From positions 6,698,501 through 6,762,500 of the forward strand of contig NC_041005.1 of NCBI RefSeq assembly GCF_004193775.1: DNA of 64,000 nt, read 5' to 3'. The DNA comes from Glycine soja (lineage: Eukaryota; Streptophyta; Magnoliopsida; Fabales; Fabaceae). The position numbers and the translations under genes were made by a program. Shown here one piece after another: positions 13,671 to 26,509 of the stretch. Position 1 is the first letter of the stretch. Each line of letters begins with the position of its first letter. The notes beneath the pieces were generated by a model that saw only the letters and a list, made by a program, of their open reading frames with translations, was not told the DNA's origin and did no database searches.

Positions 13671-16600
13671 ATGGTCGAGTTTGGAACGAGAATGGGATCC
13701 ATATGGACGGTGTTGTTTTGTTTTGCATCGGTTTTCGCGATCGTTTCTGCAGAACGAAGCATTGTGAAAATGGAAGTGCCGAGATTCAATGTCACCACCC
13801 GAGAGCCTCAACAGAGTTTCCTCACCAAAGCTTTGAATTTCTTATGGCAATCTGGAGAATCAGGGTACCAACACGTGTGGCCGGTAAGCGCTCCCTTTCG
13901 CGTTGAAATTATTTTTCCTCTCTCAGACTTTGATTAATTAAAATTTATTAGAAATTATTAATTTTAATATGATTTTCTTATGTTTTTTTAATATAAATTA
14001 GAAGAGAAAATTATTAAATAAAAATAAAATCTATTTAAAAATATAATTTTTAATAAATTTTAACCGTATCATTAATCAAGTTTCCTTAAATGTTTGTTAA
14101 TTTATTAATTTTTATTAACTATATATAACCTACCACCTCTAATCTATTTCCTTCTCTCTCCATCCTTTCGTGTTGAAATTCCTGCTTTTGGATTTCTTTA
14201 AGGGAAAGGAAAACTATGGAAGTTTCTTTGCTTTTATTTTATTTTTATGTTTAGTTAGTTGGAATTTGGACGGGGAAGGGGATAAGTTCATTTGACTTGT
14301 TTGATGTGCTTTTTCTTTACTCCATTTTATTGATTGATATTTTTTATTTATTAATGTTTCGACTGGATTTGAGGAATGACAATGGCAAAAGAGGAAGGTA
14401 ATGCATTGATTGGATCCGATGAACAAGAGTTTTCTTAAATGATTTTTAAAAGTAATAAAATTCTATTTGTAATTTATGAAGAATTAAATATTTACCATTT
14501 TTGTTTTTAATTTTATATGTGCAAAATATCTAGTGAATGATTAATCTTCAAAAGGAAAAAACCTGACCGGGCACAACTTAAAATTTAGTGTCTGGTTCAT
14601 AATATGTATTTCCATAAAACTTAGACACTATCTTAAAAAGTTTGTTCAATATTTAGAGGCTATTTAATATGATTTCCAATATTTTTAAGATTACTGAACT
14701 AACTAGTTTTCTTTTCACTTTATGAACCACTCAAGAGAGAAGAAGTATTTTAAGGATAAAATTTATAATTTACTAGAGAACATTTTGAGTTGAAATGAAA
14801 GAGAAAATAGAAGGAAATTAAAGAAAAATAAATTATATTTTATGTATTTTTCCCCTCGCGTAAAGTGAACATGGGGAAGAGGATATGGCTGAAAAGTTGG
14901 AGATAATGGCTTTGTTGGCTTTCTGTGGTTGAATTTATTATTGCTATATCCTGTTTGGTTGTGTTATTGTCACTATTTTGATTGGATAGATATCATGCAT
15001 GTCAACGAAAAGTAAAAGTTATGGCGGATGTTATGTTACTTTTGCAGGATATGGAATTTGGATGGGAAATTGTGTTGGGTACTTTTGTTGGGTTTTGTGG
15101 TGCCGCGTTTGGAAGTGTTGGTGGAGTAGGCGGAGGTGGCATATTCGTCCCTATGCTTAGCCTAATCATTGGATTTGATCCAAAATCATCCACAGCTATC
15201 TCAAAATGTAAGATTTGACTTACCCGCTTTAAACGTGCTTATTACCATGAGTTTGCCGTAATTTTGGATGATGGCCACAATTAATTGGTTCCCTTTTTTA
15301 GTTTTACGATTAGTTGAAAAAAGAAATACTTCTTACACTCATATAGTTGGATAAAATAAATATGAGTAAAATATGTTTGGGCACCCGTAAAATTTTAAAA
15401 ATATTAATTTGATTCTTATAAAAATAAATCTTAATTTTGATGATTTTTAATGGTAATTTTGTTAGATAATTTTCTTTTGTAATTAATAAACTTAATTATT
15501 TTTTCTTTCTATTTTTTTAAATACACTTAAAAGAAACTAGGCTCCATTATTTTTTTCATATTATTTCATTGGAAAGCGAGAGAAGATCGCTCAAGATATA
15601 ACAAAAAATTACAATTTGAAAGATTTTAGTTAAAGAAATTGTTTAATTTATTTTGAGGGTTTAAGCATCACAAATTATTTAATTTATTTGTAATTAATTT
15701 ACATGTGTAAATTTGTTTGTCACATCAGATTAGAGTACCACTGAAGTATCATAAAAAAATATTCTATTTTTACAAGAATCCTAATTAATACAAAATTAAT
15801 ATTTTTTAAATGTCACAGGGACTCCAAAGTCCAAACTTATTTTACCCAATAAATATTTTCTTTTTCAATAATATTATTTAATTTTTAATTATTAAAGTCA
15901 ATCATTTAACTGATATTAAGAAAATTAACTATTTTAAGTTCTAACATCATCAAAGCTAGCATAATATGTTCGACTGGATGCAATCCTATGATTAATAGGA
16001 TGAAGAGAAAAATGAGACAGAAAAATAAAATATGAATTAAAAAATAAAATGAAAGAAAAAAAGCATTTTTTTTTAGAAATAAAGTTTTCCTTGTCTTTTC
16101 TTTTCATAAAAAAGGTTACACTATTCGTACTATTTTTCATAAAAGACTTGCACCTTTCAAGAGTCCCCACCACATTTAATTACCAGGTGTTCTGTTTTGT
16201 GACAGGTATGATCATGGGTGCAGCTGTGTCAACTGTTTACTACAACCTTAAGCTAAGGCATCCTACGTTGAATATGCCCATCATTGACTATGATTTGGCA
16301 CTTCTCATTCAACCAATGCTCATGCTTGGCATCAGCATTGGAGTGGTCTTTAACGTTGTATTTCCTGATTGGATTGTGACTATATTGCTTATTGTTCTCT
16401 TCTTAGGTAACAACTAATGTAGCTGTGATTTCAGTTAAGCATTCTTCTTTTTGCTACACCTAACTGATTTTACTGTATTGCAGGCACATCAACAAAAGCA
16501 TTCTTTAAAGGGGTTGAAACATGGAAAAAGGAAACCATAATGAAAAAGGTATCCTTTAAGTTATCATTTATATTTTCACTGCATATTTCTAACTGACATG

Positions 16601-18584
16601 TTACCATAACAAACAACAGAAATTTAACGAGAAGAAAGTAATGTTTTGTTAATAACTTTGTGTCTTTGAATTTATTGACCATAAAAGATCAGTTTATGAA
16701 GATTTTCTGATTAATAGTGTAATGATGTGTGTGTTTTGTATATATTTAATCTGGAATTTATGGCTAATTGTGTGAACACATCTTGTTTCAATTCAGGAGG
16801 CTGCTAAACGACAAGAATCAAACGGTGAGTTCAGATTATTCATTAGCACACCAAATCATATCAAAGTTTTACAAGATCAATTTCTTCCTGATGCCGGAGT
16901 ACATGCAACTTTCCTTTTGGTGTAGGTTCTGGGGCTGTAGTGGAATACAAACCTCTTCCCAGTGGACCAGAAAAGGACACCAAGGAACAAGAGGTCATTA
17001 TTCTCTACTCTAGTGAGTTCTTATGGATGTGGGGTGATTTTCATATCTAACTAATGTGGATTTTGCAGATGAGTATTATTGAAAATGTATATTGGAAGGA
17101 GTTTGGACTTCTGGTGTTCGTTTGGGTTTCATTCCTTGCACTACAGATTGCCAAGGTTTGTTTGCTCTTTCATATCTACTAGTACCAAAAAATAGTTTAT
17201 ACCATGCTATTTATCTAACTCGAGACCAATAATCTCTTATTGACAGGAAAACTATACGACTACTTGTTCAACATTATATTGGGTACTGAACTTGTTACAG
17301 GTAATTCTGTTCAAGAGTTGGCACCAGAGCATTACCCTTATACAATAAGTGTCGTTGCTTTTCTTGATTGCACATGATATGCTATTATTGCTTCTTTAAA
17401 AAATGGATCCGAATGTCTGTTACAACAATATCTTGAAACTGTTTGAAGCATGTTTGTTTTCCATGTCATGCAGGTCCCAGTCTCAGTTGGAGTAACTGCA
17501 TATGAGGCAGCTGCCTTGTTCAGTGGACGTAGAGTAATTGCTTCCACGGGAGAACAAGGGAAAGATTTCACTGTTCTCCAGTTAATGATCTATTGTGTCT
17601 TTGGTGTTCTGGCTGGTGTAGTTGGTGGCATGTTGGGACTAGGAGGAGGATTCGTTATGGGTCCACTTTTTCTGGAGTTGGGAGTCCCACCTCAGGTGAG
17701 TTTTAAACTGCATTTTGTAAGTAGTATTTACTATTTAAATATATATCAAATGAAAGAGTGTTTTTATATGAAAAGGTGAGAGGAATAAATCTACACTTAT
17801 TTAATAAGCACAGGATTACTTAAAAATGTCTCATGATTTTGTGATTTAATATTAACCCTTTATGATTTGATCCCATGACTATAATTTACCTTTCTCACTC
17901 TCACGTAATAATAGTCCCCTATTAGTTTTTTGTTGTGAAATTATTCAGTATTTGTGAGTGTTGAATTGTTTTGCATTTGGTTCTTGGGGGAGAAGTGGGG
18001 TGTAGGAGTTGAACTTCTGCTACTAACAGGATTCAATGTCTTGTGTGCAGGTGTCAAGCGCAACAGCCACCTTTGCAATGACCTTCTCCTCATCTATGTC
18101 TGTCATAGAATACTACCTGTTGAAACGTTTTCCAGTTCCTTATGGTTAGTGCCCAAGAATTTCTAAGTTCTAATTAACTGTGTATATTTGATGCAATTTT
18201 CAATTAATTACTTGTTTGCCTCTAACTTATGTGTTTTGTTAAATGTTACACAGCTCTTTACTTCATCCTTGTGGCTACTATTGCTGCCTTTGTTGGACAG
18301 CACATTGTGAGAAAACTAATTATCCTATTCGGGAGAGCATCTCTTATAATCTTCATTCTAGCCTCTACAATATTTGTCAGTGCAGTCTCGTTAGGTGAGC
18401 GTCGTAACTTTTTTTTTTCTTGCTCAAATCTTATTACATGGGGTGACATAATATTAACGTGATTATGAATTCTGAAACGTTTTTCACTCACGTGTTAGGT
18501 GGAGTTGGCATTGTCAATATGGTACACAAGATCCAGAATCATGAATACATGGGATTTGAGGATCTTTGCAAATACGGGTCATAG
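13671..18584 (+). CDS. TauE/SafE-family (sulfite exporter-like) membrane protein
   Basis: Predicted anion/organosulfur permease of the TauE/SafE family; the substrate of plant members is not settled. Twelve exons: 13671-13883, 15048-15207, 16206-16406, 16494-16548 continuing the frame from 16484 (the exon is 16484-16548), 16797-16824, 16926-16993, 17069-17155, 17247-17300, 17474-17695, 18051-18144, 18254-18394, 18499-18584. Together they give 472 residues, the usual plant length. An N-terminal signal peptide is visible (hydrophobic [16 protein letters not shown]). Two homologous TauE halves follow: [17 protein letters not shown] (exon 2) and [18 protein letters not shown] (exon 9), each opening a bundle of hydrophobic helices and separated by a hydrophilic cytosolic loop (KGVETWKKE to EKDTKEQE). 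The start has purines upstream (tacgATGG). Intron 4 has a U12-like donor but no clear U12 branch site. Confidence 0.93.
13884..15047 (+). other. First intron of the TauE gene
   Basis: A 1.16-kb intron between the signal-peptide exon and the first TauE half. It is AT-rich with no recognisable gene, repeat or element. Donor GTAAGC and acceptor TTTTGCAG are standard. Confidence 0.85.
15208..16205 (+). other. Second intron of the TauE gene
   Basis: A 1.0-kb AT-rich intron that splits the Cys codon of SKC-MIM (phase 1). I see no embedded element beyond A/T runs. Confidence 0.85.
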
Positions 18585-21329
18585 CACATATTGGAAGATT
18601 ATTTTTTTCGTATTTACATTACTATTCAAGGTCCCTACCAAAGCCAAGAACCGAGGTCGTCAAAATTGACTTCAATTACGTGCCATGGCTTCAATCGTGT
18701 TAGTTAGGTGTCATTTATTTTATTGTTTGTTGCCAAGTCATGGAGTGATTCCGTGGGGAATTCAGATGCTGAATTATTCCGAATATTCATTGTGTTGAGC
18801 TTTTGTCTCATCTTGATTTTTTTTAATGATAAGTACGCGTGATCTTAATCTTTCATTTTTTGCGTTATTTAATGACAACTTCACAATAATTTCGATATTA
18901 AAGTATCAATTATTTATTATAATAGAAAACGTAGGGGGATCCAATCCAATCCTTTATAAAAGAGGAATCAAGGCGTGGGGTCAACTTCTGTACCACTCGC
19001 GCTGTGATCACGGAAAAATTTTCATACGGAGCATGCATAATGAATAATGCTTGAAGTTTACTGGTCATTATTAATTATTAATTTATTATAGGTGAAAATT
19101 CGGGTTAATCCAGCTTCTTTTATCTTGTTTTGTTATATCAACAAATATTAATGGTTTATTAATTCAAATTATTTTGCATTTAAATGATTGGGTTGGACTA
19201 AACCCCTCATTAAATGGATCATATTTTTGTCTAACTAACGTACTTAACCCACGAGTTAATGGACAACTCTACAGGCCCAGTAATTAAAAAAAAAGAAATA
19301 TATAAAATATTGAAAAATATCTAACATAATATCAACGAAAAAATATAAGAAAATATGCAAAATTAATAAATCTGTAAAATACAAAAGAAAACTTCTTTTA
19401 CGTCTCTCAAACATTAAATAAAATATAAAAAATTCAATGCCTTTAACTTTTTACATAATAAAATAATAAATAATATTTAAATTATTTGTGAGTTGGTCCG
19501 TCAACTCATGAACTCAACTCATTTAATCCGAAGGTTAAATGGACAACCGATTAAAATTTAAAAGACATAGTTGTATATTCAAACTCGAATGCCCATATCT
19601 AATCATTATGCATAAATTATTAATGCAAGGTTGAATTTGCATACTATTTTTTGCGGTTATAACACTTTCAATATCTTTACAAAATTGATTCCAAATGAGG
19701 TATGTTTCCATAACACATTGGTTCAAACTAGAGTTAGCAAAATGAGTTACGTGACCAAATGTGGGTTACATGCCATGGGAGGCCGAGTAAAAAAATTCAA
19801 AATTAATTTGGATTTCAAAAATGAAGTACAAGCCTTATAAAAATTTGTTTTTTTAGGCTTTTTGACAAGTTTGTACAATGGTTGAATAAGGCTAAAAATG
19901 TTTAAATTTAATTTGGACTCAAAATTTAAAATCCAATCCCCACATCTAATCAGGTAGGTTCATGTTGGTCCTTTTAACTCAATCTATTTTGTTTTCTTTA
20001 GTTCAAATCAACTTAGGTGTCAAATATAAACATAAAACGATAATAAATATGCACAATTGATATTAAATGAGTACTATTATGTCCTCAATCATATGACTAA
20101 CTTATTGAAATAAGTTATTTTGACATGAAGTGTTACATCAATCTAAAGTGCAAGAATTGAACAAAATCAAAGTCCAAATACAAATTTTTTAAGATGCACA
20201 CAGACAATAAATCATATTTTGGTCTAGAAAAAAAAATATGCTTTATCATTACATCATGACAACATTTTTATTGTTCTTAAGAGTTCAAAATTCAATTCAT
20301 TTTGGATTCTTATAAATACAACATATATCAATATAGTAAGTAATCTCATATATATATGTCATTATGGTAAAATCATTATTGATCTAAGTGTCACAATATA
20401 TTTTATAGGTATCCATATCTATGTCTGTCAACCACATTTTAATCATGTTGGAGAGTTGTACCATTGTATTATACAATGGTAAAATATTTTGAGATAAAGT
20501 AATTTAGATTGTAAAATGTTTTTTAGAACCCAATCCTATTCCTCCAAAAATAATTTAATCAAAGCAATATATTAATTTTGTTTGTTAAAGAAGTAGAGAA
20601 TTAGTTTTATGCACAATATAATGATAATGACTCTAAAAGAATGAAAGCCATAACATTCACAACAAATGTTCAATAAAATTGAATATATATTTTTTTGGAA
20701 TTAAAAAACATGCACTAATATTTTTTTATACTAGTCTAACTATTATTACTGACTAAAATTATGAATTTTTTTTTAAAATAAAAAAATTTAAATCATAATT
20801 TAAAAATTATAAAAAAAATCAAAATTACAATTTAGTTTAAATTTTACAAGTATATATCTCTTTGTCTTTTTTTTTTCATATATATCGTTAATATTTTTTT
20901 TTGTTAAACTTGTTTGCATCTTATTAACAAATTATTAGTTCGGGTGTTATTAAAATCATTTTTTTTTAATAATTTTCAAATTTGAGCATGTGAAAGAGAT
21001 GTGATAAAAAGAAAATAGCTGTTAAAAATGATTAATTAGGTTAGTTAGGCGGAAAATAATCATCTTTGCCAGTGGATGGATATTCCACTCTGTTGCATTT
21101 TATTATTAGAAGCTGAAAATTCTAAAGCAGGTATTATTGTATTTGTACTTGTACACGCCACAAAGGTGTAGGGAAGGTTCCGTGATTATGATTTTCGCAG
21201 CGATTCGGATAGCGAAAGCAATCCCCCACCCCTAATTTTGATTTGTGTCGAGGAAAGGACAGGTCTTGGAACCCTAACCGCACCTCTCTCTTTCTTCCCG
21301 TGTGCGTCAAAGCGAAGCATCGCGACACG
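18585..21329. other. Intergenic region between TauE and CCDC25-like genes
   Basis: Begins with the TauE 3' UTR (to about 18830) and ends with the CCDC25 leader (from about 21130). The middle is AT-rich and non-coding. Words such as AACTCAACTCATTTAATCC near 19510 and AACTAGAGTTAGCAAAATGAG near 19727 look like old transposon sequence, but no element boundaries could be fixed. A perfect 23-nt palindrome lies at 20459-20481. Confidence 0.65.
20459..20481. repeat. Perfect palindrome, 11-bp arms with 1-nt centre
   Basis: TACCATTGTAT, one central T, then ATACAATGGTA. Both arms match exactly. Context is AT-rich intergenic DNA with no nearby gene. Confidence 0.9.
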
Positions 21330-23901
21330 ATGGTGTTCTACTTCAAAGCGCGCCCCGAAGCCGGCGATTTCACCATCTTCATGGGCCTTGACAAGTACGA
21401 GAACGAGGAACTCATCAAATACGGTTTTCCCGAAGACATCTGGTAACCCTAATTTTCCCATCTCCAATTTTATTTTTCTTCTTCGTTTCCGCAAACTCTC
21501 TGCTCCCGACACAGATTATTCACATGACCTATGTCTGGAACTCGATTTGATTTATCAGTTGTTTGTGTAGCGAAGATTTTTATGCTGTTTCGCTTCGATG
21601 TTTTGCATCACCTAGAAAGTTGAAGGTGAACATTTGTTAATTTGGTGATTAATCTTATCATGTAATAATAGTCAGGTGTTTTCACAATTGTGATTCAACT
21701 AATTCTTATTGGAACACTATCTTTTTTATTTTGCGTGTCACAAAAGTTTGGTTGTTTTCATTTAAGAAGCAATCAAATCAGTTTTTGGGATATGGTATTA
21801 TTTGTTGGCTAGTTGTTCTATTATGGAAGATAGAAGTCCCTTCACACATTTTTTCGAAAGTGCATTGCCTGGAATTGTGGCTGCATTATATTTCGGTTTG
21901 ATTTGATGCTTTTGCTTAGATAGTTGTATTGTTATTTTTGCTTTCTATGAGGTTCTTTAATGATAAAATCTATCCATTGTAGGTTCCATGTCGATAAAAT
22001 GTCTTCAGCCCATGTCTATGTCAGGTTGCACAAAGGCCAGACCATCGATGACATGAGTGAGGGTTTACTGGAAGACTGTGCTCAGCTTGTCAAAGCAAAT
22101 TCAATTCAAGGTAAAAGCCTGACTGATTATATTCCTTTGGCTTATTAGTTTTAATTGATTTAAAAGCCAATTTTATATATCATTGCAAAGCTGGTAAATA
22201 GTATGTCACGATGCCCTTATTTAGGTTTCTTTTGTTATTCTATTTACAATTGGAAGTTGGAAAGAAAAATTCCGGTACTAGGTTTCAAGATACATATATG
22301 TAGTTAATTTTTCTTCACATTCATGTATTTCCTTCCAATTACTAAATTCTGTGTCTACCAATTACTTTATTCATGGCAGGAAATAAAGTGAACAATGTCG
22401 ATGTTGTTTACACACCCTGGTCTAATTTAAAGAAAACTGCTTCAATGGATGTTGGCCAAGTTGGTTTTCACAACTCAAAAATGGTGATTTCTTTTACATT
22501 TGGATCTTTTCCATATTCTTTCAGTTTTTTTTTCCAGTTCTTTTTTATTTTGCCTTTTTGTTTTTTCACAGTGGGTAGGTAGATGAATGGTTGAGCTTCT
22601 GTTTTCAGAGTATCATTTTCTGGTTTTCATGTATTTTAGGTTCGAACTGTAAGAGTTGAGAAGAGGATAAATGAGATTGTTAACAGGCTAAACAAGACAA
22701 AAGTGGAAAGGAAACCTGATTTGAAAGGTACTTAATAAGTTTGCTCTCTTTCCGTTGAATATAGTTTTCTTTTGAGCATTTAAGTTTTAATAGCTAAGAA
22801 TGCTATTTGCTGGATAAGTAGGCAACTGGTGCACCTTCTTTATCTTTTTTGGGCTATCATACGCTTACAAACTTGATTTGACATATCCGATCTTGATATG
22901 TAATAATATGCTTACAAATCTCATGTATAATAAATATACCTAATGTGCTGCAGCTGAGCGAGAAGCAGTTAATGCAGCTGAGAGAGCTGAGAGAAAACAA
23001 CAACTGAGAGAAAAAGTGAGTATTGCTGGACTGTTCTTTCTTCCCCCCCCCCCCCCCCCAATTCCCCATTGCTGCCATTGCCCTTAATATCTGTGCATGG
23101 TAAATTATGGTGAAATAGACTTGGATCTAATAGTGTACTTTTATAGAAGTTGTTTCATCTAACTTTTCCAAAAGCTGAAGTGCATAAATTGATTTTAGCT
23201 AATCATTTTGTTTTATCTTATTTTTGTCTCCTATAAGTGCTTATGGAGAAGTTTATCAAAACAAGGTCCTAAACTCATTAGATGATTTGTTATCATATCA
23301 AATTTCAATGGATTTAATTGAAAACTTTTTATACTGATGGAGCATTAAATTAAACTCAACCTCCAAGTTGCATACCATTCTGACGCATAGTTTTTTAAAT
23401 TATATCTTTGTCTGGCCTCATCCACTGCTTTAGTTCTTTGAGTCACATTGTAGCTTGTTGCTCTTTAGGATTTTTGTTTGTGAACTTTGTTAAGAATTAG
23501 AGGATCCAACCCAAGGTCTCAAGTATGTTCAACTCTGCAAACTTTGTATGATAACAATGAAATGTCTGCTTTGTGGTGTAACATATTTGAAATTCAATTA
23601 CTATGCTTTAATTGATAACTTGTATTGGTGTCTTCTTGCTTGGTTTATATAGTTCAATCTGCATATGATGAAAAATGCTGGAATGAAAATGGTAACGTTT
23701 TTATTGAACAATTGTTTCTTTTATTTACCCACATGTTTCTCCATCCAGAAACGTCGGGAGGAATTGGGAAGGCTTGAAAAGGAGAAACAAACAGAGCTTA
23801 GGAGCTACAAGGGTTTGATGGTTGCAGAAAATATGACATCCAACAAACAAATTGCATCAGGAAGCAAATCATTACAGGAACTGGAGGAGGATTTCATGTA
23901 A
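21330..23901 (+). CDS. CCDC25-like NFACT-R domain protein
   Basis: Homologue of coiled-coil domain-containing protein 25 (yeast Jlp2), a small conserved eukaryotic protein with an NFACT-R (DUF814) domain, the module also found in ribosome quality-control NEMF/Rqc2 proteins. Exons: 21330-21442, 21983-22110, 22380-22483, 22640-22727, 22954-23015, 23749-23901, giving 215 residues (human CCDC25 has about 208). Residues 1 to about 115 form the NFACT-R part: [26 protein letters not shown], then [15 protein letters not shown] with the conserved HVYVRL strand, and [12 protein letters not shown]. From about residue 120 a highly charged coiled coil follows ([35 protein letters not shown]), ending LQELEEDFM, typical of the family. 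The role in plants is unknown. Intron 5 contains a run of 17 C. Confidence 0.93.
23043..23059. repeat. C17 homopolymer in intron 5 of the CCDC25-like gene
   Basis: Seventeen consecutive C, 27 bp after the exon-5 donor. It is the only long C/G homopolymer noticed in this AT-rich window. On the transcript it is poly-C; the opposite DNA strand is poly-G. Base count may be uncertain in an assembly. Confidence 0.9.
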
Positions 23902-25149
23902 TCATTTATTGGGTTATGGACAGATGACTGGTGGTCAACTTACTACCTGGCAGATTTATGTTTTTGATTAACCAACCCTACTTTGGATTTTGAAGCTGCA
24001 TTATCTTGGTTGGTTGAGGAAACCAAGTAGTGTGTACACAAATTGTGATTGAGGGATGCCGGGTGGGGAGGTGAATCCTGATAAGGTCAATATACCTTAT
24101 CTACAACTATAACCTTGCTTTAGACAATGGTTTTTGTTATTTAATGTTCTCACAGTCGAGTCAAAAACTGGAATTTCGTGCTATTTTTATCGTGGTCGTT
24201 TACGCTAGTCGGGTTTTGAAATTTGTTTCCCTCTTTGAATTGGTGTTCACTGCTTGCGAAATTATTGGGGACATTATGTAGTGTTTATGCTACATGCAAT
24301 GATAATACTCTTGTTGGGAACATTATGTAGTGTTCCCTGTTTGGAATATAGGATACATACTAATATTGTTACCCTGTATTTAGGAGTGAAAATTGGGCAA
24401 ATCACTTCTCGAGGGTGAAGAGTTAGGTAATGTTTGTTATTAGTTGAGGGACCTTCAATATTTGTTCAAAAAGTGAAATGGAAAAAAAATTGTTTGATTT
24501 TTAATTAGATCCGATTGTAAACTGAAGTTTGCCTCCTCAACTATATCTTGAAACTCACTTTGAAACTGAAGAAAATGTAGGGTTGCCTTTACAAATTTAA
24601 TTTTTTAAATGATGTTTGTTTGGCATAAGCTAGGTTTATTTATTAAATGGGTGAGGACAATACTTCTTTTTAAGAAAATATTTGTTTTAAATGATTAGAC
24701 TTTCACCTCTTGGAGTTCTCACACTAGTAGTTACTCCTTCATACAAATCTTATATAGCTTGTTATATATGCAATGAATACACCTTTTTTTTTATCCTAAG
24801 TCTTTCATAACACTTCTCTTTGTACCCAGTTATAGGCTTTTTTCCCAAGTCAATAAAAAATATATGTAATTTCTTTAATTTTGTACCTTTCCATTAACTT
24901 TCGCAAAAGATAATCTTTTTTGTAGACTTTTTGACAAACCCAAATTGATTATCTGCCATCCTTGTTTCATATCTTAATCTATGCTAAATCACTATTTTTC
25001 CATGACTTCATATGTATCTCATAAGTTTCATGCCTATGTAACCAACACAATTTTAGATATCCCATGTGTTTATAAATACTAGGACTAAAGTGTACTTCTT
25101 CCACTCATCTAACATTTTCTTAAATCTCAAATTCTCATTGAAAAGTTTA

Positions 25150-25691
25150 GGATCCATTTGGGGTGATTGTGAACTTTTGGTTTTGTTTGCAAATGTAACT
25201 TTTTAAACAAAATGTGTTCAATAAAATTGTAGCTGAAATAATTTTTAACTCAATTTTAAAATACTTTTACATTCATTTTAAAAAATCAAGAAAAAAATAT
25301 TTTTGAATTTGATTTTCAATTTTAAAAAATATATTTTCATTATTGTCACTCCACCATCGTCATTGTTATCATTAACTTTATTATCATTGTTATCATCATT
25401 CTTGTGTTATTTTTTTTAATATATTTATTTTTGTTGTAATTTTTTTCAACCTTTTTGCTATTTTTAGTAAATTTTTTTTTAATTTTAAAATTATTTTAAT
25501 GTATCTGTATTTTTTTTATATTACATTTTTTCATAATAGAGTGAGATAAGATAAAATAATGGACTCTTATCAATTTCAATTTGCAACAACTTCTTAAAAA
25601 CTAAAAACTAAGAAAAAAAATGAAACTAAAAACTGATTTTGGATTTAAAAATTTTTAAAACTAAAAATAGAAAAACACTCCAAATAGGACC
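25150..25691. mobile_element. Tourist-like (PIF/Harbinger) MITE with TTA target duplication
   Basis: Left terminus GGATCCATTTGGGGTG; right terminus CACTCCAAATAGGACC, whose complement GGTCCTATTTGGAGTG matches the left end at 12 of 16 positions. Both ends are immediately flanked by TTA (25147-25149 and 25692-25694), the target duplication of PIF/Harbinger elements. The 542-bp interior is extremely AT-rich and has no open frame, so it is non-autonomous. Confidence 0.8.
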
Positions 25692-26463
25692 TTAGTGAGC
25701 CAAATGAAATCTTGTTCGCCCATGCACTTCCAAACTTCAATACAAAAAAAAAATAAAAAAAGAGAAATTATTTCCTTCCTATTTTATTCTAACTTGGCCA
25801 ATGATTTTCCGGTGTGTCCAACATAAATAACTCTCTTCTTTTTTATTTCTCTTCTCAAACAAACAATAAAAATTTGTTATTTATATTTCATGTCCATATT
25901 TTTTTAATTTCCTTCCATTCTATTTATGTGCAACCTAACACATGGTTAATGACTAAATAGTATTTTTATCCCATAACAAATCATATATTTTTATAATAAT
26001 TATATTAAAATTTATATTGATAATGATCTTTAATTATTTGTAAATTACACCTACAAAATACATAATCTTCTGTCCCAAAAATTAAGCTCAAACTTAATGT
26101 AACCAACTCATTTTTATGAATTTGATTCTTTTAAAGTGAATAAATATATATTTATTATGAATTTAAAGTAACTTAAATTATAAAATACGTTAGTTAAAAT
26201 TAACAATAAATATACACTTTTTTTTTTACCTTATACATTCATTTATTCGTTATGAAAGAGATAACTTTCATTTTCATCCCTCCTTTTATTTGCCGAAAAA
26301 GAAAAGTGGATGGGGTCGGTTTGGAGTTGGACTGCGTAGAGTTGGCGTAGTGCGTTCAGATATCTTATTTCGTGTTTTATTTCTACGAATCTAAACTGAG
26401 CTTTTAAAAGTGCAAAACAAACACAAACCTACTTTGAAGCCCAAAGTGCAACGTACTTTGCAA

Positions 26464-26477
26464 AAACCCTAAACCCT
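26464..26477 (+). promoter_or_regulatory. Telo-box in the LA1 promoter/leader
   Basis: AAACCCTAAACCCT, 32 bp before the ATG and followed by a CT-rich stretch. Plant telo-boxes (AAACCCTAA) are known near promoters and leaders of translation and ribosome-biogenesis genes. The sequence is exact; function here is inferred. Confidence 0.7.
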
Positions 26478-26509
26478 CTCTTTCTCTCTCCGCGACTCTG
26501 TACTCATCA

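Larger units (their letters stand above)
23902..26509. other. Intergenic region between CCDC25-like gene and LA1
   Basis: Contains the CCDC25 3' UTR (to about 24340), AT-rich DNA, the Tourist-like MITE at 25150-25691, and the LA1 promoter and leader (from about 26280). No other coding segment is recognisable. Confidence 0.7.
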
